Made by a program: the position numbers and the translations under genes
Shown here: piece by piece, positions 12,271 through 23,510 of the stretch
How positions within the stretch are numbered: position 1 is the first letter of the stretch
Layout of the letters: every line of letters starts with the position of its first letter
Assembly (NCBI GenBank): GCA_022376925.1
Contig: JAIOJX010000004.1
Span: 175,923,501-175,987,500, forward strand
Length of the DNA: 64,000 nucleotides
From: Tragulus kanchil
Taxonomy: Eukaryota; Chordata; Mammalia; Artiodactyla; Tragulidae
Direction of reading: 5' to 3'
Notes under the pieces: model-generated
Databases searched by the model: none
The model's input: only the letters and a program-made list of their open reading frames with translations
What the model was told of the DNA's origin: nothing

Positions 12271-14518
12271 GGACCCTGAAATACCCCAGCTGTTTTCCGA
12301 AGAGAGGTTGCCTCAGATATCCCAGATGGGCGGGAGCCTTGACCCCTGCCCAGGAAATGCCCTTTCCCTGCCCTCGCCTTTGAGTTCCTTTGCCTTTGCA
12401 TTTAAATGGGTTTGGGACTCCAAAGTTCCCATCAGCTTCACTGATTTAAAAACTGAGCCTCAAATCTCACCCCTTGTGTTGCTGGAGGGTTCTGAGGCCA
12501 GCAGGCAGCAACCAGCCCTGCCCTGGCATAAGGTGACCACCCCCGCCTCGCCACCTGGAGGCAGCCAGAGGCTGAGCAAGACGGAGTGCCTGGCGGCCAC
12601 AATTCCAGTCTGGAGGTGACGCCCACCCGGGCAGGGTGGTACCAAGGTTTGCACCTTCCCTTGAGGACTGGAAGGGACCAGAGTCCACGCTGGAAGGTGT
12701 GGGGCTGGAGCCAGAGTGGAGTGGACCCCTGGAGAGGGAGGAGGCCGGCAGAGGGGGAGGCCCTGGAATCCACCCCTCGAGGTCCTTCACAGCCCTATGA
12801 GGGTGTCAAGAGATGGCGTCCCCATCTGGTTTCCATCCCCTTGTCTTCCGGAGTTTCACCAGCTGATGCTCAAGGACAAACCGAGGAGGAAGAAGTGCTC
12901 CTCGAAGGACAGTCCCAGCCTGTGCTAAACCAGCCTAGTGCCCTGGGCCTACTGGCAGCCCCGTCAGCAAGGTCAAGTGCCTGCCTTACCTTTCTCCAAA
13001 TCAGGAAATGGACACGAAGAGATTCATCCCCTGCTGGCCACAAGAGCTGGAAGTCCAAGGACCCACCTGTAACAAACTTAAGAAAGGGTCTCTGGGTCAC
13101 CAGACTGGCCAGGCAGGGGGGCTGGGCAGCTCTGAAGGCAGTCCTGCTGCCTCCCTAGGCCCAGATTCAAACTCGCCACCACAGGTGGAAACCGAGGCAG
13201 CAGTCAGTCCGGTGAAGGTGCCCTCATCACCGTGAGCAGCCTCAAGGCGCAGGGAGGAGGGTTGGGTCCCGCAGCCACTGAGAACGCGAGGACCTGGCAC
13301 TGGGTCTCTGATGAACGCGATTGGGCTATGGTTCAGTGGGTGTGTACATGGCGTGTGAGCGTGCAGGTCAGCATGTGAATGTGGACCCTGAAATACCCCA
13401 GCTGTTTTCCGAAGAGAGGTTGCCTCAGATATCCCAGATGGGCGGGAGCCTTGACCCCTGCCCAGGAAATGCCCTTTCCCTGCCCTCGCCTTTGAGTTCC
13501 TTTGCCTTTGCATTTAAATGGGTTTGGGACTCCAAAGTTCCCATCAGCTTCACTGATTTAAAAACTGAGCCTCAAATCTCACCCCTTGTGTTGCTGGAGG
13601 GTTCTGAGGCCAGCAGGCAGCAACCAGCCCTGCCCTGGCATAAGGTGACCACCCCCGCCTCGCCACCTGGAGGCAGCCAGAGGCTGAGCAAGACGGAGTG
13701 CCTGGCGGCCACAATTCCAGTCTGGAGGTGACGCCCACCCGGGCAGGGTGGTACCAAGGTTTGCACCTTCCCTTGAGGACTGGAAGGGACCAGAGTCCAC
13801 GCTGGAAGGTGTGGGGCTGGAGCCAGAGTGGAGTGGACCCCTGGAGAGGGAGGAGGCCGGCAGAGGGGGAGGCCCTGGAATCCACCCCTCGAGGTCCTTC
13901 ACAGCCCTATGAGGGTGTCAAGAGATGGCGTCCCCATCTGGTTTCCATCCCCTTGTCTTCCGGAGTTTCACCAGCTGATGCTCAAGGACAAACCGAGGAG
14001 GAAGAAGTGCTCCTCGAAGGACAGTCCCAGCCTGTGCTAAACCAGCCTAGTGCCCTGGGCCTACTGGCAGCCCCGTCAGCAAGGTCAAGTGCCTGCCTTA
14101 CCTTTCTCCAAATCAGGAAATGGACACGAAAGAGATTCATCACCTGCTGGCCACAAGAGCTGGAAGTCCAAGGACCCACTTGTAACAAACTTAAGAAAGG
14201 GTCTCTGGGTCACCAGACTGGCCAGGCAGGGGGGCTGGGCAGCTCTGAAGGCAGTCCTGCTGCCTCCCTAGGCCCAGATTCAAACTCGCCACCACAGGTG
14301 GAAACCGAGGCAGCAGTCAGTCCGGTGAAGGTGCCCTCATCACCGTGAGCAGCCTCAAGGCGCAGGGAGGAGGGTTGGGTCCCGGCAGCCACTGAGAACG
14401 CGAGGACCTGGCACTGGGTCTCTATGAGTGGAGGGACGTGGTGCGCAAGTGTTTGTGGCTATGGTTCAGTGGGTGTGTACATGTGCGTGTGAGCGTGCAG
14501 GTCAGCATGTGAATGTGG
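12271..14518 (+). repeat. TD4: tandem duplication, period 1112 bp
   Basis: Copy 1 is 12271-13384 and copy 2 is 13383-14518, sharing gg at the joint. The last 80 or so bases of copy 1 (from about 13305) are degraded relative to copy 2, with about 20 bases missing and scrambled text. The region is CYP2D upstream DNA. Confidence 0.95.
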
Positions 14519-14942
14519 GTATGAGTGTGTGATCCTGTGGGTGTCGAGTGTACTCGTGGGAAGTGAGGGGACACCAAGAGCTTCATCCCCTACGGCGGCC
14601 TCTGATCATTAGGTCTTCCCTCCAGCACTGGGCAAAGACCAGTGACACACTCGGGAGGCGAAGGCCACTCAGGAAGAAGAGGCGGAGGCTGTGATCGCAT
14701 CAGAGGGGGTGAGCCTACAGGGACGGGTGCGTGGCAGAATCGGCTCCGCAGACCCCGGATGCTTCCTTCGAATCCGCAGAGCTGGGAAGGCAGGCTCAGA
14801 GGAGGGGAGGACTTCCCGCGTGCTCCCGCTACGCTCCAGAAACACGTGGAGCGGGCACGAGGGCAGGTCAACGCACCTGGCTTTCCTTGACCCTCCCCTG
14901 CCCTCTCTGGCAGCGCAATCTCCCTGGCAGGGTGGCTCAGGG

Positions 14943-15149
14943 CAGAGGGCCAAGGCCAGTCTCTGCCCCCTTATAGCGAGGACTCAGACCGGTCGAGCCC
15001 TGGAGGTGCAGTGAGTCCTGCCTGGCCTGGTCCAAGGTGCCTGGTGGGCGAGGAGCCCAGCGCACACTGAGGCAGCCATGGGGCTGCTGTCTGGGGACGT
15101 GCTGGGGGCCGTGGCCATGGCCGTGGTCATCTTCTTGCTCCTGGTGGAC
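14943..15149 (+). pseudogene. Extra partial CYP2D promoter and exon 1 (TD5 copy 1)
   Basis: This repeats the promoter elements and the first 24 codons of CYP2D exon 1 (ATG at 15078). It breaks after the codon for Asp24 into unrelated text and has no donor site. The intact exon 1 is 1088 bp downstream at 16166. As it stands it could add a decoy start; if TD5 is an assembly artefact it does not exist. Confidence 0.85.
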
Positions 15150-16030
15150 GGCAGCACATGGGGCTGGGCTGTCTGGGATGCCTGCCTTACCTTTCTCCAA
15201 ATCAGGAAATGGACACGAAGAGATTCATCACCTGCTGGCCACAAGAGCTGGAAGTCCAAGGACCCACTTGTAACAAACTTAAGAAAGGGTCTCTGGGTCA
15301 CCAGACTGGCCAGGCAGGGGGGCTGGGCAGCTCTGAAGGCAGTCCTGCTGCCTCCCTAGGCCCAGATTCAAACTCGCCACCACAGGTGGAAACCGAGGCA
15401 GCAGTCAGTCCGGTGAAGGTGCCCTCATCACCGTGAGCAGCCTCAAGGCGCAGGGAGGAGGGTTGGGTCCCGGCAGCCACTGAGAACGCGAGGACCTGGC
15501 ACTGGGTCTCTATGAGTGGAGGGACGTGGTGCGCAAGTGTTTGTGGCTATGGTTCAGTGGGTGTGTACATGTGCGTGTGAGCGTGCAGGTCAGCATGTGA
15601 ATGTGGGTATGAGTGTGTGATCCTGTGGGTGTCGAGTGTACTCGTGGGAAGTGAGGGGACACCAAGAGCTTCATCCCCTACGGCGGCCTCTGATCATTAG
15701 GTCTTCCCTCCAGCACTGGGCAAAGACCAGTGACACACTCGGGAGGCGAAGGCCACTCAGGAAGAAGAGGCGGAGGCTGTGATCGCATCAGAGGGGGTGA
15801 GCCTACAGGGACGGGTGCGTGGCAGAATCGGCTCCGCAGACCCCGGATGCTTCCTTCGAATCCGCAGAGCTGGGAAGGCAGGCTCAGAGGAGGGGAGGAC
15901 TTCCCGCGTGCTCCCGCTACGCTCCAGAAACACGTGGAGCGGGCACGAGGGCAGGTCAACGCACCTGGCTTTCCTTGACCCTCCCCTGCCCTCTCTGGCA
16001 GCGCAATCTCCCTGGCAGGGTGGCTCAGGG

Positions 16031-16046
16031 CAGAGGGCCAAGGCCA
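16031..16046 (+). promoter_or_regulatory. HNF4-type DR1 site of the CYP2D promoter
   Basis: The text agagggccaaggcca is a DR1-like pair about 120-135 bp before the ATG. In human CYP2D6 a closely similar element (agagggcaaaggcca) in the proximal promoter binds HNF4-alpha and supports liver expression. The duplicate is at 14943-14958. Confidence 0.65.
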
Positions 16047-16056
16047 GTCTCTGCCC

Positions 16057-16066
16057 CCTTATAGCG
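16057..16066 (+). promoter_or_regulatory. TATA-like element of CYP2D
   Basis: The sequence ccttatagcg follows the HNF4-like site by 10 bp and precedes the ATG by about 100 bp. The human CYP2D6 counterpart reads ctttataagg at the same place, so this is a weakened TATA box in the expected position. Confidence 0.55.
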
Positions 16067-16165
16067 AGGACTCAGACCGGTCGAGCCCTGGAGGTGCAGT
16101 GAGTCCTGCCTGGCCTGGTCCAAGGTGCCTGGTGGGCGAGGAGCCCAGCGCACACTGAGGCAGCC

Positions 16166-19100
16166 ATGGGGCTGCTGTCTGGGGACGTGCTGGGGGCCGT
16201 GGCCATGGCCGTGGTCATCTTCTTGCTCCTGGTGGACCTGATGCACCGGCGCACACGGTGGGCCGCACGCTACCCGCCAGGCCCCAGGCCACTGCCCGTG
16301 CTGGGCAACCTGCTGCAGTTGGACTTCCAGGACCCAGTTCTCAGCCTAAACCAGGTGAGGAGTAGGCAGCCTTAATCGGGGATGGGCCTCAGAGGTCCTA
16401 GGGGCCCCCCTAGGCAGCGGTCAGTGGGCGGCGGGTGAAACCGCAGGCTAAAAGACAAACTCGGCCAAGAGGAGGCGGCAGATTTTGAGAAGCTTCCTGA
16501 GGGAGGGCATTTGTTCAGGGCCCAAGAAAAGTTTGGATTTTCTAAACAGAGGTCAGAGAGGGCTAAGGCCCTGGGGTGGGAGGGGTATGGATGGTAGCAA
16601 CCTGGGGATTCAAGTGACCAGCTCTTAAATTATGTGAGCCTGAGGCCCTTGGGATTACCTTCTCAAAGGTCTTGAGAATGGAGGAGGAGTCTCATCAAGA
16701 GCCCTATTTAAATCAGGAAGTTGAGGCTGAGAGAGGTGCTGTGATCTGGTGCAAATCTTTTGCCACCGTGAGCCCCTGGGCCTCACTGCTCACCTCTATG
16801 AACCTGTTTCTTCACCTGTAAAGTGGGATGCCAGCTGACAGTGTGGACAAGCCTTGCACAGGCATAGCTCATAGTCTGAGTGGGTGGACTGATCCAACTT
16901 GAGGTCTTCAAAACTAGTGGATGGACTCCAGAGGCTCCCAAGACTAGATCAAGTTCTTGCACATGCCCTGAGACTGGGCTCGCAGCCTGGCGGGGTCTGG
17001 GCTTGCCCGACACTCTCGCCCTTTGGCCTGCAGCTGCGGCGCCGCTACGGGAATGTGTTCAGCCTGCAGCAGGTCTGGACGCCTGTGGTGGTGCTCAACG
17101 GGCTGGAGGCTGTGCGCGAGGCGCTGGTGTACCGCAACCAGGACACTTCCGACCGTCCACCTCCGATTGTCTACGAGCACCTGGGTCTCGGGCCGCGCGC
17201 TGAAGGCAAGCAGAGAGGGCAGGGTCACGGACATTCGGTGCGGGGACAAGCCTGCGACTTTGAAGGGGCGACAGGTGGAGAAAGGAGCCCGTGCCAAGTG
17301 TTGGGGGAGGAGAAAGTGGGTGAGGCAGAGGGCAGAGCCTTACTAAGAGAGGGCGACCCAGGCCACTGCAAGCACGAAGAGAAAAGGGGGTGAGGAATGA
17401 GGACAAGGTCAGCGTGGGCGGGGCAGGGGCGGGCCAGGACCTTCCCCGAGTGGGAAAGGGGGGATCCCAATGGGCACAGTAAGAAGTGGAGCCAAGACCC
17501 GCCCCTAGCAGGGGAGACTGGGGAGCAATGCGGGCGGAGAGAGAGCGGGACCAGTCCCCAGCTGGAAGGGATGGGGGAGGTTAAGTGCGGACCAAGCAGG
17601 GCGACGAGACCGTCCCCCAAAGGGGGCGGGACTGGGAGCAAAGCTCCGAGCGGCTCGGCGCGAGGAGAATCCGCGGGGGGGCGGGGCGGGGCGGGGCGGG
17701 GCGGGGCCACGACGAGCCACGCCCACCGCTCGCCCGCCCCCAGGGCTGATCCTGGCGCGCTATGGGAGCGCGTGGCGCGAGCAGCGGCGCTTCTCGATGT
17801 CCACCCTGCGCAACTTCGGCCTGGGCAAGAAGTCCCTGGAGGAATGGGTGACCGAGGAGGCCTCGTGCCTCTGTGCCGCCTTCGCCGACCAGGCCGGTGA
17901 GTGGGTGCCGGGGCTGAGGGGGCACGGAACAGGCTTGGAGAGGCTGGCTTGGGCAGAGGAGATGGAGGCGACGCCCTAATGGGCGCCGTGCCCGCCAGGA
18001 CGCCCCTTCAGCCCCAGGGCCCTGCTGAATAAAGCGGTGAGCAACGTGATCGCCTCCCTGACCTTCGGGCGCCGCTTTGAGTACAGCGACCCTCGCATCA
18101 TCCAGCTGCTGGACGTGACGGATCTGGCTCTGAAGGAAGAGTTCAACCTCACGCGCCAGGTGCGGGAAGGGGGCTCCCTGGAGGCCTCCCCAGGAGCATC
18201 CGTGTCGGGGGAAAAGGAGGAAGGACTCCAGAGCAGGAATGGGCCGCTCGGGAGAGGCACCTGGGTCTCGGGCGGCTGAAGGCAAGCAGAGAGGCAGGGT
18301 CACGGACATTCGGTGCGGGACAAGCCTGCGACTTTGAAGGGGCGACAGGTGGAGAAAGGAGCCCGTGCCAAGTGTTGGGGGAGGAGAAAGTGGGTGAGGC
18401 AGAGGGCAGAGCCTTACTAAGAGAGGGCGACCCAGGCCACTGCAAGCACGAAGAGAAAAGGGGGTGAGGAATGAGGACAAGGTCAGCGTGGGCGGGGCAG
18501 GGGCGGGCCAGGCCCTTTCCCCCGAGTGGGAAAGGGGGATCCGAGTGGGCACAGTAAGAAGTGGGGCCGAGGCCCGCCCCTAGCAGGGGAGACTGGGGAG
18601 CAATGCGGGCGGAGAGAGAGCGGGACCAGTCCCCAGCTGGAAGGGATGGGGGAGGTTAAGTGCGGACCAAGCAGGGCGACGAGACCGTCCCCCAAAGGGG
18701 GCGGGACTGGGAGCAAAGCTCCGAGCGGCTCGGCGCGAGGAGAATCCGCGGGGGGGCGGGGCGGGGCGGGGCGGGGCGGGGCCACGACGAGCCACGCCCA
18801 CCGCTCGCCCGCCCCCAGGGCTGATCCTGGCGCGCTATGGGAGCGCGTGGCGCGAGCAGCGGCGCTTCTCGATGTCCACCCTGCGCAACTTCGGCCTGGG
18901 CAAGAAGTCCCTGGAGGAATGGGTGACCGAGGAGGCCTCGTGCCTCTGTGCCGCCTTCGCCGACCAGGCCGGTGAGTGGGTGCCGGGGCTGAGGGGGCAC
19001 GGAACAGGCTTGGAGAGGCTGGCTTGGGCAGAGGAGATGGAGGCGACGCCCTAATGGGCGCCGTGCCCGCCAGGACGCCCCTTCAGCCCCAGGGCCCTGC

Positions 19101-21277
19101 TGAATAAAGCGGTGAGCAACGTGATCGCCTCCCTGACCTTCGGGCGCCGCTTTGAGTACAGCGACCCTCGCATCATCCAGCTGCTGGACGTGACGGATCT
19201 GGCTCTGAAGGAAGAGTTCAACCTCACGCGCCAGGTGCGGGAAGGGGGCTCCCTGGAGGCCTCCCCAGGAGCATCCGTGTCGGGGGAAAAGGAGGAAGGA
19301 CTCCAGAGCAGGAATGGGCCGCTCGGGAGAGGCACCTGCCGGAGGAAGGCCTGGAAGGGGGCGGGGGCGGACAGCCCCAATGGGAGAGGCGGTCGAGGGT
19401 CAGCGGCTCGCGGACTGGAGAGCGTCTTCATCGGGAGGCACTGGCGCCCGTGAGATGCACATTTTAGGTTGATCTTTCCGGGCCCAGGGCAGGAGAGGGG
19501 CAGGGCCCGAACTTAGGGAGGAACAAGGTCCAGGGTGGGGGCCCTGCCGGGTGACCGCCTGCGTCCCGGGCCCATGATCGTGACCCCCAGGTGCTGGAAG
19601 CCGTCCCGGTGCTCCTGCGCATCCCAGGGCTGCCTGCCAGGGTCTTCCCGGGGCAGAGAGCCTTCATGGCTCTGATAGACGAGCTGATCTCCGAGCACAA
19701 GATGACCCGGGACCCCGCCCAGCCCCCGCGAGACCTGACAGACGCCTTCATGGACGCGGTGCAGGTGGTAAGGTGGCAGGCCTGCCTGGGGTGTGTGTTG
19801 AGGCCTGGGCCTCACCAGCGATCAGACACCTGGGTTCCCCGAGCGGAGCGGGGGGCCGTGCGGGGCTTCCTCCCTCTGTGGCTGAGCCCACCTTCCTACG
19901 TGGCCCAGGCCAAGGGGAACCCCGAGAGCAGCTTCAGTGATGAGAACCTGCGCCTGGTGGTGGCGGACCTGTTCTCTGCCGGGATGGTCACCACCTCGAC
20001 CACGCTGGCCTGGGCGCTCCTCCTCATGATCCTGCACCCAGACGTGCAGCGTGAGTCTAGCCCGGGGCGGCGGGGCGGGCGAGGGAGGAGGGGACGGCCG
20101 GAGGCCCTGAGCTTGGCTGGTCTGGCCGGCAGCAGCTCTGCCCAGAGGCTGAGGCCCGACTCAGAGGTCCCAGTGACCGCCGTCTCTGAGTGGGCTCAGC
20201 CCTCCGCTGGCATCAGGAGGAGGTCAGAGCCTGGCCCGTAGGCCTGCCCACCGCCAGGACACTGGTTTTTCCAGGACGGGTCCAACAGGAGATCGACGAG
20301 GTGATCGGGCAGGGGAGGCGACCAGAGATGGGGGATCAGGCCCTGATGCCCTTCACCACGGCCGTGGTCCACGAGGTGCAGCGCTTTGGGGACATCATCC
20401 CCCTGGGAGTGCCCCACATGACATCCCGTGACATCGACGTGCAGGGCTTCCTCATCCCAAAGGTAGGCCTGCAGCTCTCCTCGCCAGCTCCGCACCGCCT
20501 GCCGCCTGGGACCCCCGCGTGGGTGCTGCCAGGCGGGGCCAGGGCTGGAATCCAGCCCACCCAGTCCTCGTGGCCACAGGCCCTGGACATCGCAGCCTCG
20601 CGGGCGTGGGGTGAGCGCAGAGGCAGGGCTGGCCCAGCCCAGTCAGAGCCCCTCGTCGGGCAAGACCGACTAGAGTGTGCCGCAGCGTGGGAGGAGCCCG
20701 GGCCCCGAGGGACAGGTCGCGGGCAGGGCGCCCTGCCGTGGGGAGGGGATGGCGCTGAGGAACCTCCCGGGCTGAGGGTCACCTGACGAGTTGGGGCCGC
20801 GTGTGCCCATGCGTGCTGGGCGGCGAGGGGCTGGGCACGCCAGTCTAGGCCACGCCCACACCCATCATGTGCTACCAGGGAACGACGCTCATCACCAACC
20901 TGTCCTCGGTGCTGAAGGACGAGACCATCTGGAAGAAGCCCTTCCGCTTCCACCCGGAGCATTTCCTGGACGCCCAGGGCCGCTTCGTCAAGCAGGAAGC
21001 CTTCATGCCCTTCTCCGCAGGTACCTGGGTGAGGGGCGGGCCCGAGGGCGTCCTGGAGGGGGCGCGCCCAGGCTCACGGAGCCCCGTGCCCACCGCAGGC
21101 CGCCGCTCGTGCCTCGGGGAGCCGCTGGCCCGCCTGGAGCTCTTCCTCTTCTTCACCAGCCTCCTGCAGCGCTTCAGCTTCTCCGTGCCTGCCGGGCAGC
21201 CCCGCCCCAGCGACCACGGGGTCTTTGCCTTCCTGGTGACCCCAAGCCCCTACCAGCTCTGTGCCGCGCCCCGCTAG
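16166..21277 (+). CDS. CYP2D: Cytochrome P450 family 2 subfamily D, nine exons, 500 residues
   Basis: ER-anchored haem-thiolate monooxygenase oxidising amine drugs and alkaloids with electrons from P450 reductase. Coding exons: 16166-16354, 17034-17205, 17744-17896, 17999-18159, 19591-19767, 19909-20050, 20275-20462, 20879-21020, 21099-21277. Exons 2-8 match the human CYP2D6 exon lengths I remember, and the joined frame is open to TAG. Residues 4-24 form the membrane anchor and PPGP is at 37-40. Asp304 and Glu219 match the human substrate-binding Asp301 and Glu216. The I-helix AGMVTT is at 308-313, the K-helix ExxR at Glu365-Arg368, and the haem loop [11 protein letters not shown] carries Cys446. 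Exons 3 and 4 occur again at 18819-18971 and 19074-19234; including both sets (314 nt extra) would shift the frame. It is closest to ruminant CYP2D14 from memory but differs at many residues, so the exact member is left open. Confidence 0.95.
16730..16880 (-). mobile_element. MIR fragment in CYP2D intron 1
   Basis: The text cctcactgctcacctctatgaa then ttcttcacctgtaaagtggg is the reverse of the MIR core end (conserved cccattttacagatgagg-type word). Old and diverged. Confidence 0.5.
17677..17706 (+). repeat. (GGGGC)n G-rich run in CYP2D intron 2
   Basis: About five consecutive gcggg/gggc units lie 38 bp before exon 3. Four or more G-runs with short loops could form a G-quadruplex on the + strand. 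Repeated at 18752-18781 by TD6. Confidence 0.8.
18819..19234 (+). other. Second copies of CYP2D exons 3 and 4
   Basis: Exon 3 copy at 18819-18971 and exon 4 copy at 19074-19234 keep acceptor and donor sites and the same coding text as 17744-17896 and 17999-18159. Either set alone gives an intact CDS. Both together add 314 nt, which is not a multiple of three. Only one set can be used productively. Confidence 0.9.
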
Positions 21278-21331
21278 AGGCAGGCACCCACCCCGGCCCC
21301 AGCCCGCTCCTCAGCAGTAGCCCTGGCATGC

Positions 21332-21337
21332 AATAAA
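21332..21337 (+). terminator. CYP2D polyadenylation signal AATAAA
   Basis: The hexamer lies 55 bp after the CYP2D stop codon, in gcatgcaataaaccc, a short 3'UTR as in other CYP2D genes. Confidence 0.85.
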
Positions 21338-21380
21338 CCCGCTTGGTGGCTCCGTCCTGACTCGAGTCCCACCCGAGGCC

Positions 21381-23510
21381 CCTGACCAGCCCCTTGGCAG
21401 GCATGCGGCCTCAGTAGCCTCCCCCAGCCCGAGCCAGCCTTGCCTGCTATTTGACCCCATTTAACAGATGAGTATACGGAGGCTCAGAAGGTGACGCCTT
21501 GGAGATCCAACCCTGGTTACTTGGACTCGTGACGAAGCCTGCAGACAGGTCCTGGCTTCTGCCGAGAGAAGCTCGCGTAGGCCGGGGAGAGCTTTCGGGC
21601 CCCCATGGGAGGAGGAGGGCCCCATCAGCCCGGACGCTCACATTTCCGGCCCAGCCACACCCACCTCGCTCCAGAGGCCGCAGGTCAGCCAGCACCGCCA
21701 AGTCTGCGGGGAAACGACATGCCGGGTGAAAACCCGGAGCTCAGTGCTCTGGTGCCGGAGCGCTCCCTGGGAAGCCTGATGGCCGCCCAGGAGGGAACCA
21801 CCTCCCCGGGCCCCTCAGTCACCCTGAGAGAGGAGGGGCCCTCTTTGCCTGCCCCTCAGAGACCCTCCTCCCCCGGCCCCTGACAGCGGGAGTTGCCACT
21901 CCCGGCCACGCTCTCCCCGCGCTCCATCCTCTTGAGTGGCCAGGGGAGGCCAGACTCTCAGGAGGCGGGCAGGGAAGGAGCCCCCGTGGCCACAGGCATG
22001 CCCTGGGGTCAGGGTCAGCCTTGGGCCTGTGACACCGGCGTGGCCAGAGCAGAGGGAAGCCCTGGGGGCGCTTGGAGGAGACGCCCTGGCTTTTGTCCTA
22101 GCTGGGCCACGACACCGGGTGGCCTGGGACCTCCCTTTCCCCTTCGGCCAGTAGGAAGCTTGCCTCAGATGGCCCCCGAGCCCTGTCTTCCTGCTCCCCG
22201 GAGCCCCGCCGAGGGCGGGGACCGCCGTCCTCGGCCTCCACCCCCGCCGTCTGCTCTGCCCTGAGCTCACGAAGGCACCACCCCAGGGCTCTAAGGCCTG
22301 TCTGCTCACCTGAGCCAGGCAGGCTCCCTGGCACCTGCAGGTCCACAGCTCGGGGCCACAGCCAGGGCAGACGCAGCGCCCCCCGGCCAGCCGTTGCGTC
22401 TTCACGGCAGTCAGCTGCTGAGCTCTTAGCGTCCAGGGAACCTGGCCTGACCAGCCCCTTGGCAGGCATGCGGCCTCAGTAGCCTCCCCCAGCCCGAGCC
22501 AGCCTTGCCTGCTATTTGACCCCATTTAACAGATGAGTATACGGAGGCTCAGAAGGTGACGCCTTGGAGATCCAACCCTGGTTACTTGGACTCGTGCGAA
22601 GCCTGCAGACAGGTCCTGGCTTCTGCCGAGAGAAGCTCGCGTAGGCCGGGGAGAGCTTTCGGGCCCCCATGGGAGGAGGAGGGCCCCATCAGCCCGGACG
22701 CTCACATTTCCGGCCCAGCCACACCCACCTCGCTCCAGAGGCCGCAGGTCAGCCAGCACCGCCAAGTCTGCGGGAACGACATGCCGGGTGAAAACCCGGA
22801 GCTCAGTGCTCTGGTGCCGGGCGCTCCCTGGGAAGCCTGATGGCCGCCCAGGAGGGAACCACCTCCCCGGGCCCCCCAGTCGCCCGGGGGGCGGAGGGGC
22901 CCTCTTTGCCTGCCCCTCAGAGACCCTCCTCCCCCGGCCCCTGACAGCGGGAGTTGCCACTCCCGGCCACGCTCTCCCCGCGCTCCATCCTCTTGAGTGG
23001 CCAGGGGAGGCCAGACTCTCAGGAGGCGGGCAGGGAAGGAGCCCCCGTGGCCACAGGCATGCCCTGGGGTCAGGGTCAGCCTTGGGCCTGTGACACCGGC
23101 GTGGCCAGAGCAGAGGGAAGCCCTGGGGGCGCTTGGAGGAGACGCCCTGGCTTTTGTCCTAGCTGGGCCACGACACCGGGTGGCCTGGGACCTCCCTTTC
23201 CCCTTCGGCCAGTAGGAAGCTTGCCTCAGATGGCCCCCGAGCCCTGTCTTCCTGCTCCCCGGAGCCCCGCCGAGGGCGGGGACCGCCGTCCTCGGCCTCC
23301 ACCCCCGCCGTCTGCTCTGCCCTGAGCTCACGAAGGCACCACCCCAGGGCTCTAAGGCCTGTCTGCTCACCTGAGCCAGGCAGGCTCCCTGGCACCTGCA
23401 GGTCCACAGCTCGGGGCCACAGCCAGGGCAGACGCAGCGCCCCCCGGCCAGCCGTTGCGTCTTCACGGCAGTCAGCTGCTGAGCTCTTAGCGTCCAGGGA
23501 ACCTGGCCTG
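21381..23510 (+). repeat. TD7: tandem duplication, period about 1065 bp
   Basis: Copy 1 is 21381-22449 and copy 2 is 22446-23510, sharing cctg at the joint. It starts 44 bp after the CYP2D poly(A) signal. Copies differ by indels (gcggggaaacgac against gcgggaacgac) and a cluster of substitutions near 21818 against 22877. The sequence is GC-rich and noncoding as far as I can see, with a weak MIR-like piece near 21440-21500. Confidence 0.95.

Larger units (their letters stand above)
14091..16237 (+). repeat. TD5: tandem duplication, period about 1089 bp
   Basis: Copy 1 is 14091-15149 and copy 2 is 15180-16237. It overlaps TD4, so the segment starting gcctgccttacc occurs three times (12980, 14091, 15180). 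Copy 1 ends inside CYP2D exon 1. The 30-bp joint at 15150-15179 resembles the exon 1 start just upstream. Confidence 0.95.
17177..19338 (+). repeat. TD6: tandem duplication, period about 1080 bp, spans CYP2D exons 3-4
   Basis: Copy 1 is 17177-18263 and copy 2 is 18257-19338, sharing gcacctg at the joint. Copy 2 begins within the last 29 bases of exon 2, with four bases missing relative to the exon. Exons 3 and 4 look identical in both copies, while intron 2 text shows substitutions and indels (around 17450-17510 against 18515-18580). Confidence 0.95.

Noticed and set aside
14943..21277. Two CYP2D genes in tandem
   Set aside because: Only exon 1 (partial) and exons 3-4 are repeated, each within a ~1.1 kb duplication. 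Exons 2 and 5-9 are single.
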